The notes beneath the pieces are model-generated. The model searched no databases and was not told the origin of the DNA. It was given only the letters and a program-made list of their open reading frames with translations. From positions 1 to 43,132 of the forward strand of contig NZ_FNVD01000019.1 in NCBI RefSeq assembly GCF_900108275.1: a stretch of 43,132 nucleotides of DNA, given 5' to 3'. The position numbers and the translations under genes are program-made. This DNA is from Jhaorihella thermophila (GTDB lineage: Bacteria; Pseudomonadota; Alphaproteobacteria; Rhodobacterales; Rhodobacteraceae). This document shows positions 17,220-25,363 of this stretch, piece by piece (within the stretch, counting starts at the first letter, position 1; every line of letters begins with the position of its first letter).

Positions 17220-19822
17220 GCCGCATCCCCTGCCTGCGTGATGGCCAGGGCCGTGCCGCCCAGGGCGCGGAAGGCCCGCTGCCGGCACGAGAACACGATG
17301 ACCTGCAGGTCCTGCGACTGCCGGGTCAGGGCATTGAACATCTGCTCGATCCGGTCATCGTCGGTATAGACGATGGCATCGTCCAGAATGACCGGCGCCG
17401 GGCGGCCGTCCCTGGCCAGGATGCGGGCAAAGGCCAGCCGCACCAGCAGCGAGATCTGCTCCTGCGTGCCGCCCGACAGCACTTCGAACTCTTCTTCCTC
17501 GCCGCGGCGCGTGATGCGGGTGATCAGGCCGGTATCGGCGTCGATCACCGGTTCGGCGTCGGGCCAGATCATTCGCAAAAGCGGCAGCAGCTCGCGGTGG
17601 ACGGCGGCGACATAGTTTTCCCGCGCGGTGTCGCGGGCGGCCTGCAACGCGCGTTCCAGCCGTTGATGCACGGCGATGTCGAACCGGATCCGCGCCAGCC
17701 GGTCTTCGGCCTGTTGCAGCTGGTCCTCGGTCAGGGCCAGCTCCTCTTCGACGGCGGCCGAGGCCACCACCGCGATGCGCGAATTCAGCCCCGCGAGCTC
17801 TTCACGCAACCACGAGATGCGGTCCTTGGCCGAGGTCAGGACCGACTCGGCCCGCGTCATCGCGGCCTGGGCGGCGCCCAGATCGGGGGCATTGGCCAGA
17901 CGTGCCTGTTGCGCCCGTTGCGCCTGTTGCAGCGCACCGGTTGCCTCCTGCTGCGAAACCCGCAGATCGGCCAGCGTCTTGGCCGGGTCCGGGTGGCTGG
18001 CCAGGGCCGCCTGCGCCCGCCGGGCCCGGTTTTCGGCATTGGCCATGTCGACCTCGGCACGGGTCAGGCTGTCCCTGGTCGCATCCGCCGCAGCCCGCGC
18101 GGCCTCAAGCGCTTCGGAGGCTTCTGCCAGCGTCTCCTGTGCCGCCATTTCGGCGGCTTCGGCCAGGGCCACGTCCGGCACGTCTCCTTCGGTCTCAACC
18201 GGTTCGGGCAGCGCGTCATGCTCGGTGCGCAGGGCATCCAGTCCGTGCGGGGCCAGCGCCTTCAGATCGGCCTCGGCCTGGCGCAGTTCGGCTTCGATCC
18301 CGCGCCGCCGGGCCAGAGAGTCCCGCGCCGCGGCGACGGTGTCCATTCCGGCCTCGGCCAGCGCGGTCTTCAGCGCGGCTTCGGCCTCGGCCACCGCGCC
18401 GTCATCCGCCTGCGCCGCACTGATCTCAAGCCGCCCGATCCCGTCAAGATCCAGCACCGTCCCGGTCAGAACCGGATGCCTCTTGCCGCCCTCGACGGGC
18501 TGGCCCGCGCGGGTGATCCGGCCTTCGCCGCCGGCGGAATAGGTGATGCTGAAGGCCGCCGCCGCAGTCTCAAGGCTCTTCCTCGCGATGCTCAGGTCAC
18601 GGGCCAGCTCTTCCAGCCTGTCCAGCGTTTCCGGAACAATTTCGCCGCCCGCCTGCTTGCGCAGGTCCGCGATGCGCGCGCCCAGTTCCCCGGCTTTCTC
18701 GATGCGGTCCGCAAGCTCGGCGCGCCGGGTGGCCGCGGCCGCGGCCTCTTTCGCCCGCATGGCCCGGCGCAAGTCGGACGCCGCCTGTTCGACCGCCTTG
18801 CGGGCGGTGTCATGGGCAGTTTTCGCCGTTTCGAGCCGCGCTTGCGCCGCGTCATTCTGGCCGGTGCGTTCAGCAACGGCGGCCTTGGCCGTTTCCACCG
18901 CGTCCTGGGCGGATCCGGCCTCGGCGAGCACGCCGTTCAGCGCCTCGATCTGGGTCTTGCAGGACTCCAGCTGCGCCGACAGCCGGGCGATCTCGCTTTC
19001 TCCGTCCTTCACCTTGCGGTCATGCGCTTGCGCGGCCTCGAGGGTTTCCCGGGTCTTCTCAAGCGCTTGGGCGCGTTCCTGATGGGCTTCGGGCGCGTCC
19101 AGCTCGGCCAGTTCGCGGCGCAGCTGGCGTCGGCGCTCCAGATCCTGCTGCAGGGCCCGCATGTCGTTGCGCAGCTGGTCGCGGCGTCCGGTCAGGGCCT
19201 CGACCTCGGCCAGCGCCTGCTGCAATCCGCCATTGGCCTTGGGGCGGCCGGTGCCCGTCAGGTGCTGAGCCAGGAACGCGGCGCAGCTGGCCAGCGCGGC
19301 CTCCATCCGCCGCCCGCCTGTCATCGCCTCGACCTCGCCCGCGACCGAGGTCATGATGTCGCGCCGCGCCTGCTGTTCCTCGCCGCCGCTGTCCAGCCCG
19401 ACGACCCCCTGCCGCACCCACAGCAGCCCCGCCGGGCCGCCATCCGAGGGCGGTTTCAGCAGCCCCGACAGCATCGCGTCGGCCTCGGATTTCTGGGCCA
19501 CCAACGTCCCGTCGCGCCACAGTTTCGCATCCTTGCTTCCGGGGCGGCTGCTCCAGCATTTCATCAACTTCCACTGAGCGCCGTCGGCCTGGAATTCCAC
19601 GACGACCTCGGGGTCGCCGCCCACGCGGGGCACCAGCGCCTTGACCGTCTTGTCGAACGACCGGTGGCTGACGAAGAACGCCGCATGCAGCGCCTCGAAA
19701 AAGGTGGATTTGCCATGCTCGTTCGGCGCCACCAGCACGTTCAGGCCGGGGCCGAACCCGTCGATGCGGACCGGGTCCACGAACCGGCGTACGTTTTTCA
19801 GGGTGACCGAAGTGATCTGCAT
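17216..19822 (-). CDS. Rad50/SbcC-like (YhaN-type) ABC-fold ATPase without zinc hook
   Basis: The 868-residue protein has an N-terminal half ATPase with Walker A APNEHGKST (about residues 32-40), a long coiled-coil middle, and a C-terminal half ATPase with signature LSGGTQEQ (782-789) and Walker B VILDDAIV (~813-820) followed by an H-loop-like region. Rad50/SbcC proteins tether DNA ends and gate the Mre11/SbcD nuclease encoded by the next gene three bases downstream. I find no CxxC pair in the coiled coil, so the classic zinc hook is missing. The protein is also shorter than typical SbcC (over 1000 residues). It therefore looks closer to YhaN-type proteins. Confidence 0.87.
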   Translation of the reverse strand: MQITSVTLKNVRRFVDPVRIDGFGPGLNVLVAPNEHGKSTFFEALHAAFFVSHRSFDKTVKALVPRVGGDPEVVVEFQADGAQWKLMKCWSSRPGSKDAKLWRDGTLVAQKSEADAMLSGLLKPPSDGGPAGLLWVRQGVVGLDSGGEEQQARRDIMTSVAGEVEAMTGGRRMEAALASCAAFLAQHLTGTGRPKANGGLQQALAEVEALTGRRDQLRNDMRALQQDLERRRQLRRELAELDAPEAHQERAQALEKTRETLEAAQAHDRKVKDGESEIARLSAQLESCKTQIEALNGVLAEAGSAQDAVETAKAAVAERTGQNDAAQARLETAKTAHDTARKAVEQAASDLRRAMRAKEAAAAATRRAELADRIEKAGELGARIADLRKQAGGEIVPETLDRLEELARDLSIARKSLETAAAAFSITYSAGGEGRITRAGQPVEGGKRHPVLTGTVLDLDGIGRLEISAAQADDGAVAEAEAALKTALAEAGMDTVAAARDSLARRRGIEAELRQAEADLKALAPHGLDALRTEHDALPEPVETEGDVPDVALAEAAEMAAQETLAEASEALEAARAAADATRDSLTRAEVDMANAENRARRAQAALASHPDPAKTLADLRVSQQEATGALQQAQRAQQARLANAPDLGAAQAAMTRAESVLTSAKDRISWLREELAGLNSRIAVVASAAVEEELALTEDQLQQAEDRLARIRFDIAVHQRLERALQAARDTARENYVAAVHRELLPLLRMIWPDAEPVIDADTGLITRITRRGEEEEFEVLSGGTQEQISLLVRLAFARILARDGRPAPVILDDAIVYTDDDRIEQMFNALTRQSQDLQVIVFSCRQRAFRALGGTALAITQAGDAA

Positions 19823-19825
19823 CGT

Positions 19826-20950
19826 TCAGCCCTCCCGCACCAGTGACCACAGGCGGTTCAGCGCCGCCTGCGCCACGCGCCGGTCTTCGGCGGAAAGCTC
19901 GGAATCCTGCGCCTCGGCCCGCAACGCCTCGGCGGCCGTCCGCAAGGCGCCGCCCGCGGCGATCAGGTCCAGATCGTCGGCCTCGTATTCGGTGGCGAGT
20001 TCATCATCGCGCAGGTCGAACAGGGCGAAATCCGGGGCGGCCCGGCGCACGGCGTCCTCGAGCGCGGCACGTTCCGTCATGCGCAGATAGCCGGCGGCGC
20101 GCAGCTGCACCAGCACGTCACGCCGCGCCGCCCGGTCGGTCGGCAGCAGCCGGTCCAGCTCGGCGCCCAGATCCGTGCCGGGGCTCAGCATCAATTCGGG
20201 CGCGCGCCAGTCGAAGCGGCCGGTCTGAACCGGGGTGATCTGCGGCATCGCGCCGGGGCCGTCGATCGTCACCGCCAGGCACAGCCCCCGCCCGCCACGT
20301 TTGAACCTGTCATGCTCGGGCGTGCCGCTGTAGCAGGTGCGCTCGCCGATGGTCAGCTGCCCGTGCCAGTCGCCCAGGGCCAGATAGTCCAGCCGCGCGG
20401 TGCGGGCGCGGTCCGGCGGGATCAGGGCCGAGCCGTCGAAATCCTCGCCGAAGGACACCACGCCGCCATGCGCCAGCCCGATCCGCAGCGCCCCCTCGGG
20501 CGTTTCGGCCCCGGCCATCCACGCGGTCAGATCCGTGCCCGGAAACTGGCGCGGCAGCGGCGCGGGCAGCAGGACCACGCCCTGCGACATCTCGACCGGC
20601 CGGGGGTGGCGCAGCAGGCGCACGTTGGGGCCGCATTCCCCCTCGAAAGCCGCCCACAATTCCTCGCCCTGCAACGAGTCGTGGTTGCCCGGGATGATCC
20701 ACCAGAGGATGTCACCGGCCGCGCTCATGGCGGTGGCAGCCTGGCGGCGGACCTGCGCCGACGGGCCGGTGGTGTCGAACAGGTCGCCGGCGATCAGCAC
20801 ATGGCCGGCGCCGTGGTCCCGCGCGGCCTGGGCCAGGCGGGCGATCACCTCGAACCGCGCCTCGATCAGGCGGCCGCGCAGATCCTCGGGCATGGTGCCG
20901 AACCCTTTGCCAAGATGCAGGTCCGAGCTGTGGATGAAACGAAAAGCCAT
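19826..20950 (-). CDS. Mre11/SbcD-like metallophosphatase-fold DNA exonuclease
   Basis: The 374-residue protein shows the Mre11/SbcD calcineurin-like motifs in order: SSDLHLGK (residues ~8-15), AGDLFDT, PGNHDS, LAHGG and GDWHGQ. Together these supply the two-metal site for DNA cleavage. The C-terminal ~130 residues are acidic and helical, the likely contact to the Rad50-like partner. The ATG at 20950 is preceded by AGGAAG at good spacing; longer in-frame extensions run into intergenic DNA and the WYL gene and lack coding character. It is followed after three bases by the Rad50-like gene. Processing of DNA ends or hairpins is the family role; the gene is in a defence context rather than a housekeeping sbcDC locus. 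Confidence 0.9.
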   Translation of the reverse strand: MAFRFIHSSDLHLGKGFGTMPEDLRGRLIEARFEVIARLAQAARDHGAGHVLIAGDLFDTTGPSAQVRRQAATAMSAAGDILWWIIPGNHDSLQGEELWAAFEGECGPNVRLLRHPRPVEMSQGVVLLPAPLPRQFPGTDLTAWMAGAETPEGALRIGLAHGGVVSFGEDFDGSALIPPDRARTARLDYLALGDWHGQLTIGERTCYSGTPEHDRFKRGGRGLCLAVTIDGPGAMPQITPVQTGRFDWRAPELMLSPGTDLGAELDRLLPTDRAARRDVLVQLRAAGYLRMTERAALEDAVRRAAPDFALFDLRDDELATEYEADDLDLIAAGGALRTAAEALRAEAQDSELSAEDRRVAQAALNRLWSLVREG

Positions 20951-21001
20951 CAAATCTTCCTCGTCAAAATCACGTCTGGGCGGCAGGCGGGGCCGCCGTC
21001 G

Positions 21002-21030
21002 CATTCGGATGTGGCAGCCGGGGGTGTCAA
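21002..21030 (-). promoter_or_regulatory. Possible promoter of the leftward operon
   Basis: On the minus strand a perfect -35 hexamer TTGACA (21030-21025) lies about 75 bases before the exonuclease start. The matching -10 region near 21007-21002 is poor, so this is only a candidate. It would let the nuclease genes be transcribed independently of the WYL regulator. Confidence 0.25.
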
Positions 21031-21098
21031 AACCTGTCGCAGGGGGCGGCCCCTGCCCCGAAAAAATGTTGGAAACCGGGAACAAAGATGAAACATGA

Positions 21099-22076
21099 TC
21101 AGGGAAGTGCGTCGAAATCGCCGCGCCGGGCCGGGTGGACCAGCCGCGCCAGCGCCTCGGGGGCCACCACCTCGACCGAATCGCCCCATTGATACAGGTG
21201 CCAGGCCATCTCGAGCCAGCCGCCCGCGTGAAACCGCACCTCGAGCCGCCCGTCCTCCAGCATCCGCGTGGTCTGACCGGGGTGGAACTGCCACGAGGCC
21301 GCGCGCGCGGCCGCCTCGGGGGCAAAGCGCCAGATCACTTCGCCATATTGGCTGTCGTCATGGTACGATCCGAAGGCGCGGGCGGCGTGATCGGCCAGGC
21401 TGAATCCTTCGTCGCGGGCGAACCAGTCGTCGGTCGCGGTGGCCTCTTCGATCCGGTCCAGCCGGAAATGCCGCAGCCGGTCGTCCTTGTCGGGCTGGCG
21501 CGCCACCAGGTACCGCCGCGCGCCCAGCAGGATGCCATAGGGTTCCAGCAGACGCTGCGTGCCGGTGTATCGGACCCGCAGGCGGTACGGCCCTCGCAGC
21601 GCTTTTGAAATCGCATCCACGATCCCGGCTTCGATCCGGGCCACGGGGCCGGGGCGGGCCGCCATGCCATAGGCTTCCAGCAGCGCCTCGGCATCGGCTT
21701 CGGCGCGGCGCGCGCTGGCCGAAGGGATCGCCGCCAGCAGCCGTTCGCGCAGCCCGGCCAGCGCCCGGCGCTGCCGCAAGTCCGCCGGATCATCCAGCCG
21801 CGCCAGCGCCACCTCCAGCGCCTCGAGCTCATCCGCGCCGTTCAGCGCCAGCGCCGACAGGCGGTTGGGCTTGAGCGCCCAGCGGCGGGTGCGGTCGGGG
21901 TCTTCGATCACGTTGACCGAATGGGGAAACGCCTCGTGCAGGGCCTGGGTCATCCGCTGCGCGGTGCGCCGGGTGACGCCGAACGCCTCTTCGATCTCAC
22001 GCAGGCTGACCCCGCGATGACGTGCGGCGGCCATGTCCGCCAACCGCAACAGATCCTTTGCCTTTTCGAACGACAT
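21099..22076 (-). CDS. WYL-domain helix-turn-helix transcriptional regulator
   Basis: The 325-residue protein has an N-terminal winged HTH (about residues 20-60: VSLREIEEAFGVTRRTAQRM). A central WYL-type domain follows (residues ~150-230: EPYGILLGARRYLVARQ, RHFRLDRIEEA). The C-terminal WCX-like region ends with the typical WGDSVEVVAPEALA. WYL regulators such as BrxR and CapW sit at the edge of phage-defence loci and repress them until a ligand, probably a nucleic-acid or nucleotide signal, is bound. Here the gene is first in the leftward locus, 148 bases ahead of the exonuclease, and divergent from the HEPN gene. It could control both through the 98-base shared upstream region. Confidence 0.9.
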   Translation of the reverse strand: MSFEKAKDLLRLADMAAARHRGVSLREIEEAFGVTRRTAQRMTQALHEAFPHSVNVIEDPDRTRRWALKPNRLSALALNGADELEALEVALARLDDPADLRQRRALAGLRERLLAAIPSASARRAEADAEALLEAYGMAARPGPVARIEAGIVDAISKALRGPYRLRVRYTGTQRLLEPYGILLGARRYLVARQPDKDDRLRHFRLDRIEEATATDDWFARDEGFSLADHAARAFGSYHDDSQYGEVIWRFAPEAAARAASWQFHPGQTTRMLEDGRLEVRFHAGGWLEMAWHLYQWGDSVEVVAPEALARLVHPARRGDFDALP

Positions 22077-22174
22077 GCCCCGCCCCGGTTTCTGCCTGTC
22101 CGGTCTGCGGCGAATATTGCACCCGTCCGCGGGAATTGCCAGTCTGAGTTGAAACGCATTTAGGATATTCCCGC
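22077..22174. promoter_or_regulatory. Shared divergent control region between WYL and HEPN genes
   Basis: This 98-base intergenic region must hold promoters for both divergent genes and is the natural place for WYL binding. A ribosome site AGGA lies nine bases ahead of the HEPN ATG. No convincing -35/-10 pair or operator palindrome can be fixed by eye. Confidence 0.4.
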
Positions 22175-22822
22175 ATGTCTGATTTCGACCGATTGAAAAC
22201 CCGTCAACGCGCGATCCGCGACGGCTTCCCGTCTGACTTCGGCCTGCGCATTCACCGCGCCATCAGCTGGCTGGGCCGGGCCGAGCGCGAAACCGAGGAC
22301 CCCGACGCCGCCTTCCTGTTCTACTGGATCGCCTTCAACGCCGCCTATGCGGCCGAGCAGGATCCGGCGGGCGAAAAGGACCGGTTCCGCAGCTACCTGC
22401 AGAAGGTCGTGGCGCTGGACCACACCCACCGCATCTACGATGCCGTCTGGACCGGCTTTCCCGGCCCGATCCGCATGTTCCTGCAGAACCGGTTCGTCTT
22501 TGGCCCGTTCTGGCACCATTTCAACGGGATCGAGGGCTTTGACGACTGGCAGGACCGTTTCGCCACCTCAAAACGCCGCTTTGCCGAGGCGCTCAAGGCC
22601 AGGGACACGCTGACCATCCTGTCGATGCTGTTCGACCGGCTGTATGTGCTGCGCAACCAGCTGATCCACGGAGGTGCCACCTGGAACAGCGGCGTGAACC
22701 GCGACCAGATGCGCGACGGCACGGCCATTCTGGCGTTCCTGGTGCCGGTGTTCATCGACTTGATGATGGACGCCCCCGACCAGGACTGGGGCGCGCCCTT
22801 CTACCCGGTGGTGCAGGAGTGA
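22175..22822 (+). CDS. HEPN-domain protein (predicted RNase)
   Basis: The 215-residue helical protein has the HEPN catalytic signature R-x4-H as RNQLIHGG (R near residue 160), preceded by helices with WIAFNAAYA (about residues 48-56). The Rx4-6H motif is the active site of many HEPN ribonucleases found in abortive-infection and toxin systems. The gene is divergent from the WYL regulator and is the only plus-strand gene of the defence cluster. No partner nucleotidyltransferase (MNT) gene is adjacent, so it is not a simple HEPN/MNT pair. Inference: a regulated RNase effector of the locus. A non-enzymatic HEPN scaffold remains possible. Confidence 0.75.
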   Translation: MSDFDRLKTRQRAIRDGFPSDFGLRIHRAISWLGRAERETEDPDAAFLFYWIAFNAAYAAEQDPAGEKDRFRSYLQKVVALDHTHRIYDAVWTGFPGPIRMFLQNRFVFGPFWHHFNGIEGFDDWQDRFATSKRRFAEALKARDTLTILSMLFDRLYVLRNQLIHGGATWNSGVNRDQMRDGTAILAFLVPVFIDLMMDAPDQDWGAPFYPVVQE

Positions 22823-23349
22823 CGGCAGAACAAATCGACGGGATCTGCAAAAACAGACTTCGGTCCCGATGTGCTTGGGCAAGTTCGGATTTCCCCAGAA
22901 AGTCCAACGGTCGAAGCCAAAAGTGCCGCGGACATCAAGACATTTGAGATTTGGGCGCTTTTTCGATGGAATTCCCGGGATTTTGTAACAGATCATCCGT
23001 TTTGTAACGGCCTGTTACATATTCTGTTACGCGAATATTGGCTTAGCTTCAATGACTTAAGTATATATGTAACATGTAACAAGAAATAGAATAGAATATA
23101 TATATATGTACATGCGCCTGCGCGCGCACGCATGCACACCCATGAAGACATACATTTTTGCGTTACGCGTTACATCTGTTACATCGTTGAAAACAAACAA
23201 TAATTTTGTAACGACGAAAAGCTGGTTTAGGCGGTCTCCCAAAATATCTAGGAAAAACAATATGCTAGCCGTAATGCTCGGGCCGCCTTTACAAGCCTGC
23301 CCCTCGGAACGCTTCACGCGTCGGTTTTGGCACAAGGCCCCCTGCCCAC
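22823..23349. other. 527-base AT-rich intergenic region
   Basis: No open frame here has coding character. The centre is strikingly AT-rich for this GC-rich DNA, with a TATATATA run near 23095-23106, and carries the hexamer cluster described separately. It separates the defence cluster from the toxin-antitoxin/repABC module. Confidence 0.7.
22984..23212. repeat. Cluster of ten TGTAAC/GTTAC(A) hexamers (iteron- or operator-like)
   Basis: TGTAAC occurs at 22984, 23003, 23068, 23075 and 23207. Its complement GTTACA occurs at 23014, 23169 and 23178. Near-matches GTTACG are at 23026 and 23162. Copies come in close pairs (spacing 7-19 bases) on both strands around an AT-rich stretch. The arrangement resembles protein-binding iterons or operators near an origin or partition region. 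No gene in the window is an obvious cognate binder. Confidence 0.6.
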
Positions 23350-23664
23350 TCACCCGCGTCGGCCGATGCGCCCCATCCAGTCGGCGCCGCCATAGGTGAT
23401 CGACAGCACATGCACCTCGCGCCGGTCTTCGTCGATGGTGAAGGCGATCACCGCCCGGCGCGCGGCCAGGATGGCGCGCAGGCCCGGCAGGATGTGGTCG
23501 CGCAGCGATCCGCGATGCGGCTGTTCGGCCAGGCTCTGGGCGGTGTCGGCGATCCGGGCCAGCTTGTCGCGCGCCACGCTCGGCCCGGCATAGTCGGCGA
23601 TCAGCTCGGCGATGGTGATCAGGTCCTGGGCCACGGCGGGGTGGTACCGCAGGCGATAGCTCAC
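23350..23664 (-). CDS. parE: ParE/RelE-superfamily toxin
   Basis: The 104-residue protein fits the ParE family. It has N-terminal beta-strand/helix segments (YRLRYHPAVAQDLITIAELI), a middle LRAILAARRAVIAFTID and a C-terminal strand VHVLSITYGG. ParE toxins poison DNA gyrase, whereas RelE relatives cleave mRNA; sequence alone favours ParE. The start is a GTG overlapping the antitoxin stop as GTGA, giving the usual antitoxin-first, coupled arrangement. Placed directly before repABC, it should act in post-segregational killing that stabilises the replicon. Confidence 0.82.
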   Translation of the reverse strand: MSYRLRYHPAVAQDLITIAELIADYAGPSVARDKLARIADTAQSLAEQPHRGSLRDHILPGLRAILAARRAVIAFTIDEDRREVHVLSITYGGADWMGRIGRRG

Positions 23665-23924
23665 TCGGGACGCTCCAGCGCCTGCAGGGCCGCGCCGAAG
23701 GTGGTGTCGTGATCGACGAAGGAGTCCCGCGGCGCGGCGACGCGGCGGCGGATTTCCTCGGCCATCGCGTTCAGTGCGGTTTCGCGGGCCTGCTCGTCCT
23801 CGATCATCCGCTCGATCGCGGCGGCCACCGCGGCCGAGGTCGAGGCATAGACCCCCTCGCCCACCTTCGATTTCAGAAATGCGTGGTGGCGGTCGGTGAA
23901 ACTGAGCGTGGTCTTGACGGTCAT
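23661..23924 (-). CDS. parD: ParD-like antitoxin
   Basis: The 87-residue protein matches ParD/CC2985-type antitoxins. An N-terminal ribbon-helix-helix (TVKTTLSFTDRHHAFLKSKV) is followed by the helix ASTSAAVAAAIERMIEDEQAR. The C-terminus, with RDSFVDHD, would wrap the toxin. The ATG at 23924 is preceded by an excellent AAGGAGA site; a longer open frame upstream has no coding character. RHH antitoxins bind their own promoter, and the toxin complex usually strengthens repression. It is divergent from repA. Confidence 0.85.
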   Translation of the reverse strand: MTVKTTLSFTDRHHAFLKSKVGEGVYASTSAAVAAAIERMIEDEQARETALNAMAEEIRRRVAAPRDSFVDHDTTFGAALQALERPE

Positions 23925-23944
23925 ACGGAATCTCCTTGCAGGGA

Positions 23945-23974
23945 ATACTTGGTCATACCGCGCCCCCGAGTCAA
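23945..23974 (-). promoter_or_regulatory. Candidate promoter of the parDE operon
   Basis: On the minus strand TTGACT (23974-23969) lies 18 bases before AAGTAT (23950-23945), about 21 bases upstream of the antitoxin start codon. The -35 is good and the -10 weak. Confidence 0.3.
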
Positions 23975-24127
23975 GCCCGTCCGGCCCGCCGCCTTGTGCC
24001 CCGACCCCCCTGCCCCACAGGATGTTGAAGAATACACTTGCAAGAATCGGCGCTTGTGCCTCATTACTTACGGAAACAAGTGAATAAAACGGCACCAACC
24101 GTAACAACGGCGCCGGATGAGGGCAGA

Positions 24128-25363
24128 ATGGAGCAAGCGACCACAGACGCAACCGTAACGGATGCGCGGCAGACTGGCCACACCCAGGAACGGATCGACC
24201 TGCTGGTGGGCGACCATGCCCGGCGGCTGTCGGAACGGTTGCAGGCGCATCGCGCGCAGCTGTTCCCGCCCGATGCCAAGCGGTCGCTGCGCAAGTTCAC
24301 CTCGGGCGAGGCCGCCGATCTGCTGGGCGTCAAGGACGCCTATCTGCGCAAGCTGCATCTGGATGGCCGCGGCCCCTCGCCCGAGATCCGCGCCGGCGGC
24401 CGCCGCTACTACTCGCCCGAGGACATCCAGGCCCTGCGGGAACTGCTCGAAGCCGGGGCGAAGACCCCCGGAACCTATCTGCCCGGCCGCCGCGACGGCG
24501 ACCATCTGCAGGTGATCACGGTGATCAATTTCAAGGGCGGCTCGGGCAAGACCACCACCGCCGCGCATCTGGCGCAGAAGATGGCGCTGGACGGCTACAA
24601 GGTGCTGGCCATCGACCTGGACCCGCAGGCCAGCCTGTCGGCCCTGCACGGGTTCCAGCCCGAGTTCGACCTGCTGGACGGCGGCACGCTCTATGACGCG
24701 ATCCGCTATGACGATCCGGTGCCGCTGCGCGAGGTGATCCAGCAGACCTATTTCACCAATCTCGACATCATCCCGGGCAACCTGGACCTGATGGAGTTCG
24801 AACATGAAACGCCCCGTGCGCTGGCGCAACGGGATGGCAACCTGTTTTTCACAAGGATCGGCGACGCGCTGTCCTCGGTCGAACAGGAGTATGACGTGGT
24901 TGTCGTCGATTGCCCGCCGCAGCTGGGATTTCTGACCATGTCCGCCCTGTCGGCGGCCACCGCGGTGCTGGTCACCGTGCATCCGCAGATGCTGGACGTG
25001 ATGTCCATGTGCCAGTTCCTGCTGATGACCTCGAACCTGCTGGGCGTGGTCAGCGAGGCGGGCGGCAACATGTCCTATGACTGGATGCGCTATCTGGTCA
25101 CCCGCTATGAACCCGGCGACGGGCCGCAGAACCAGATGGTCAGCTTCATGCGCTCGATGTTCGGGGATCATGTGCTGAACCACCCGGTGCTGAAATCCAC
25201 CGCGATTTCCGACGCCGGGATCACCAAACAGACGCTGTACGAAGTGGAAAAGGGCCAGTTCACCCGCGCCACCTATGAGCGCGCGATCGAAAGCCTGAAC
25301 GCCGTGAACGGCGAGATCGAGGCGCTGGTCCAGGCCGCATGGGGACGAAACCATGGCACGTAA
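24128..25363 (+). CDS. repA: RepA, ParA-type partition ATPase of a repABC replicon
   Basis: The 411-residue protein has an N-terminal HTH-like region (FTSGEAADLLGVKDAYLRKL). A ParA ATPase core follows with deviant Walker A FKGGSGKTTT near residue 135, AIDLDPQASL and a Walker B-like VVVDCPPQLG. The length fits RepA of repABC plasmids. RepA with RepB segregates the plasmid and represses the repABC operon. The ATG at 24128 has GAGGG upstream; a longer frame extends to 24038 but lies in the promoter region. Its stop overlaps the repB start by 11 bases, as is typical for the operon. No lesion is visible. Confidence 0.95.
   Translation: MEQATTDATVTDARQTGHTQERIDLLVGDHARRLSERLQAHRAQLFPPDAKRSLRKFTSGEAADLLGVKDAYLRKLHLDGRGPSPEIRAGGRRYYSPEDIQALRELLEAGAKTPGTYLPGRRDGDHLQVITVINFKGGSGKTTTAAHLAQKMALDGYKVLAIDLDPQASLSALHGFQPEFDLLDGGTLYDAIRYDDPVPLREVIQQTYFTNLDIIPGNLDLMEFEHETPRALAQRDGNLFFTRIGDALSSVEQEYDVVVVDCPPQLGFLTMSALSAATAVLVTVHPQMLDVMSMCQFLLMTSNLLGVVSEAGGNMSYDWMRYLVTRYEPGDGPQNQMVSFMRSMFGDHVLNHPVLKSTAISDAGITKQTLYEVEKGQFTRATYERAIESLNAVNGEIEALVQAAWGRNHGT

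Noticed and set aside
21039-21056. Hairpin GCAGGGG...CCCCTGC as terminator of the WYL gene
   Set aside because: For leftward transcription the T run precedes the stem instead of following it, so it does not fit an intrinsic terminator.
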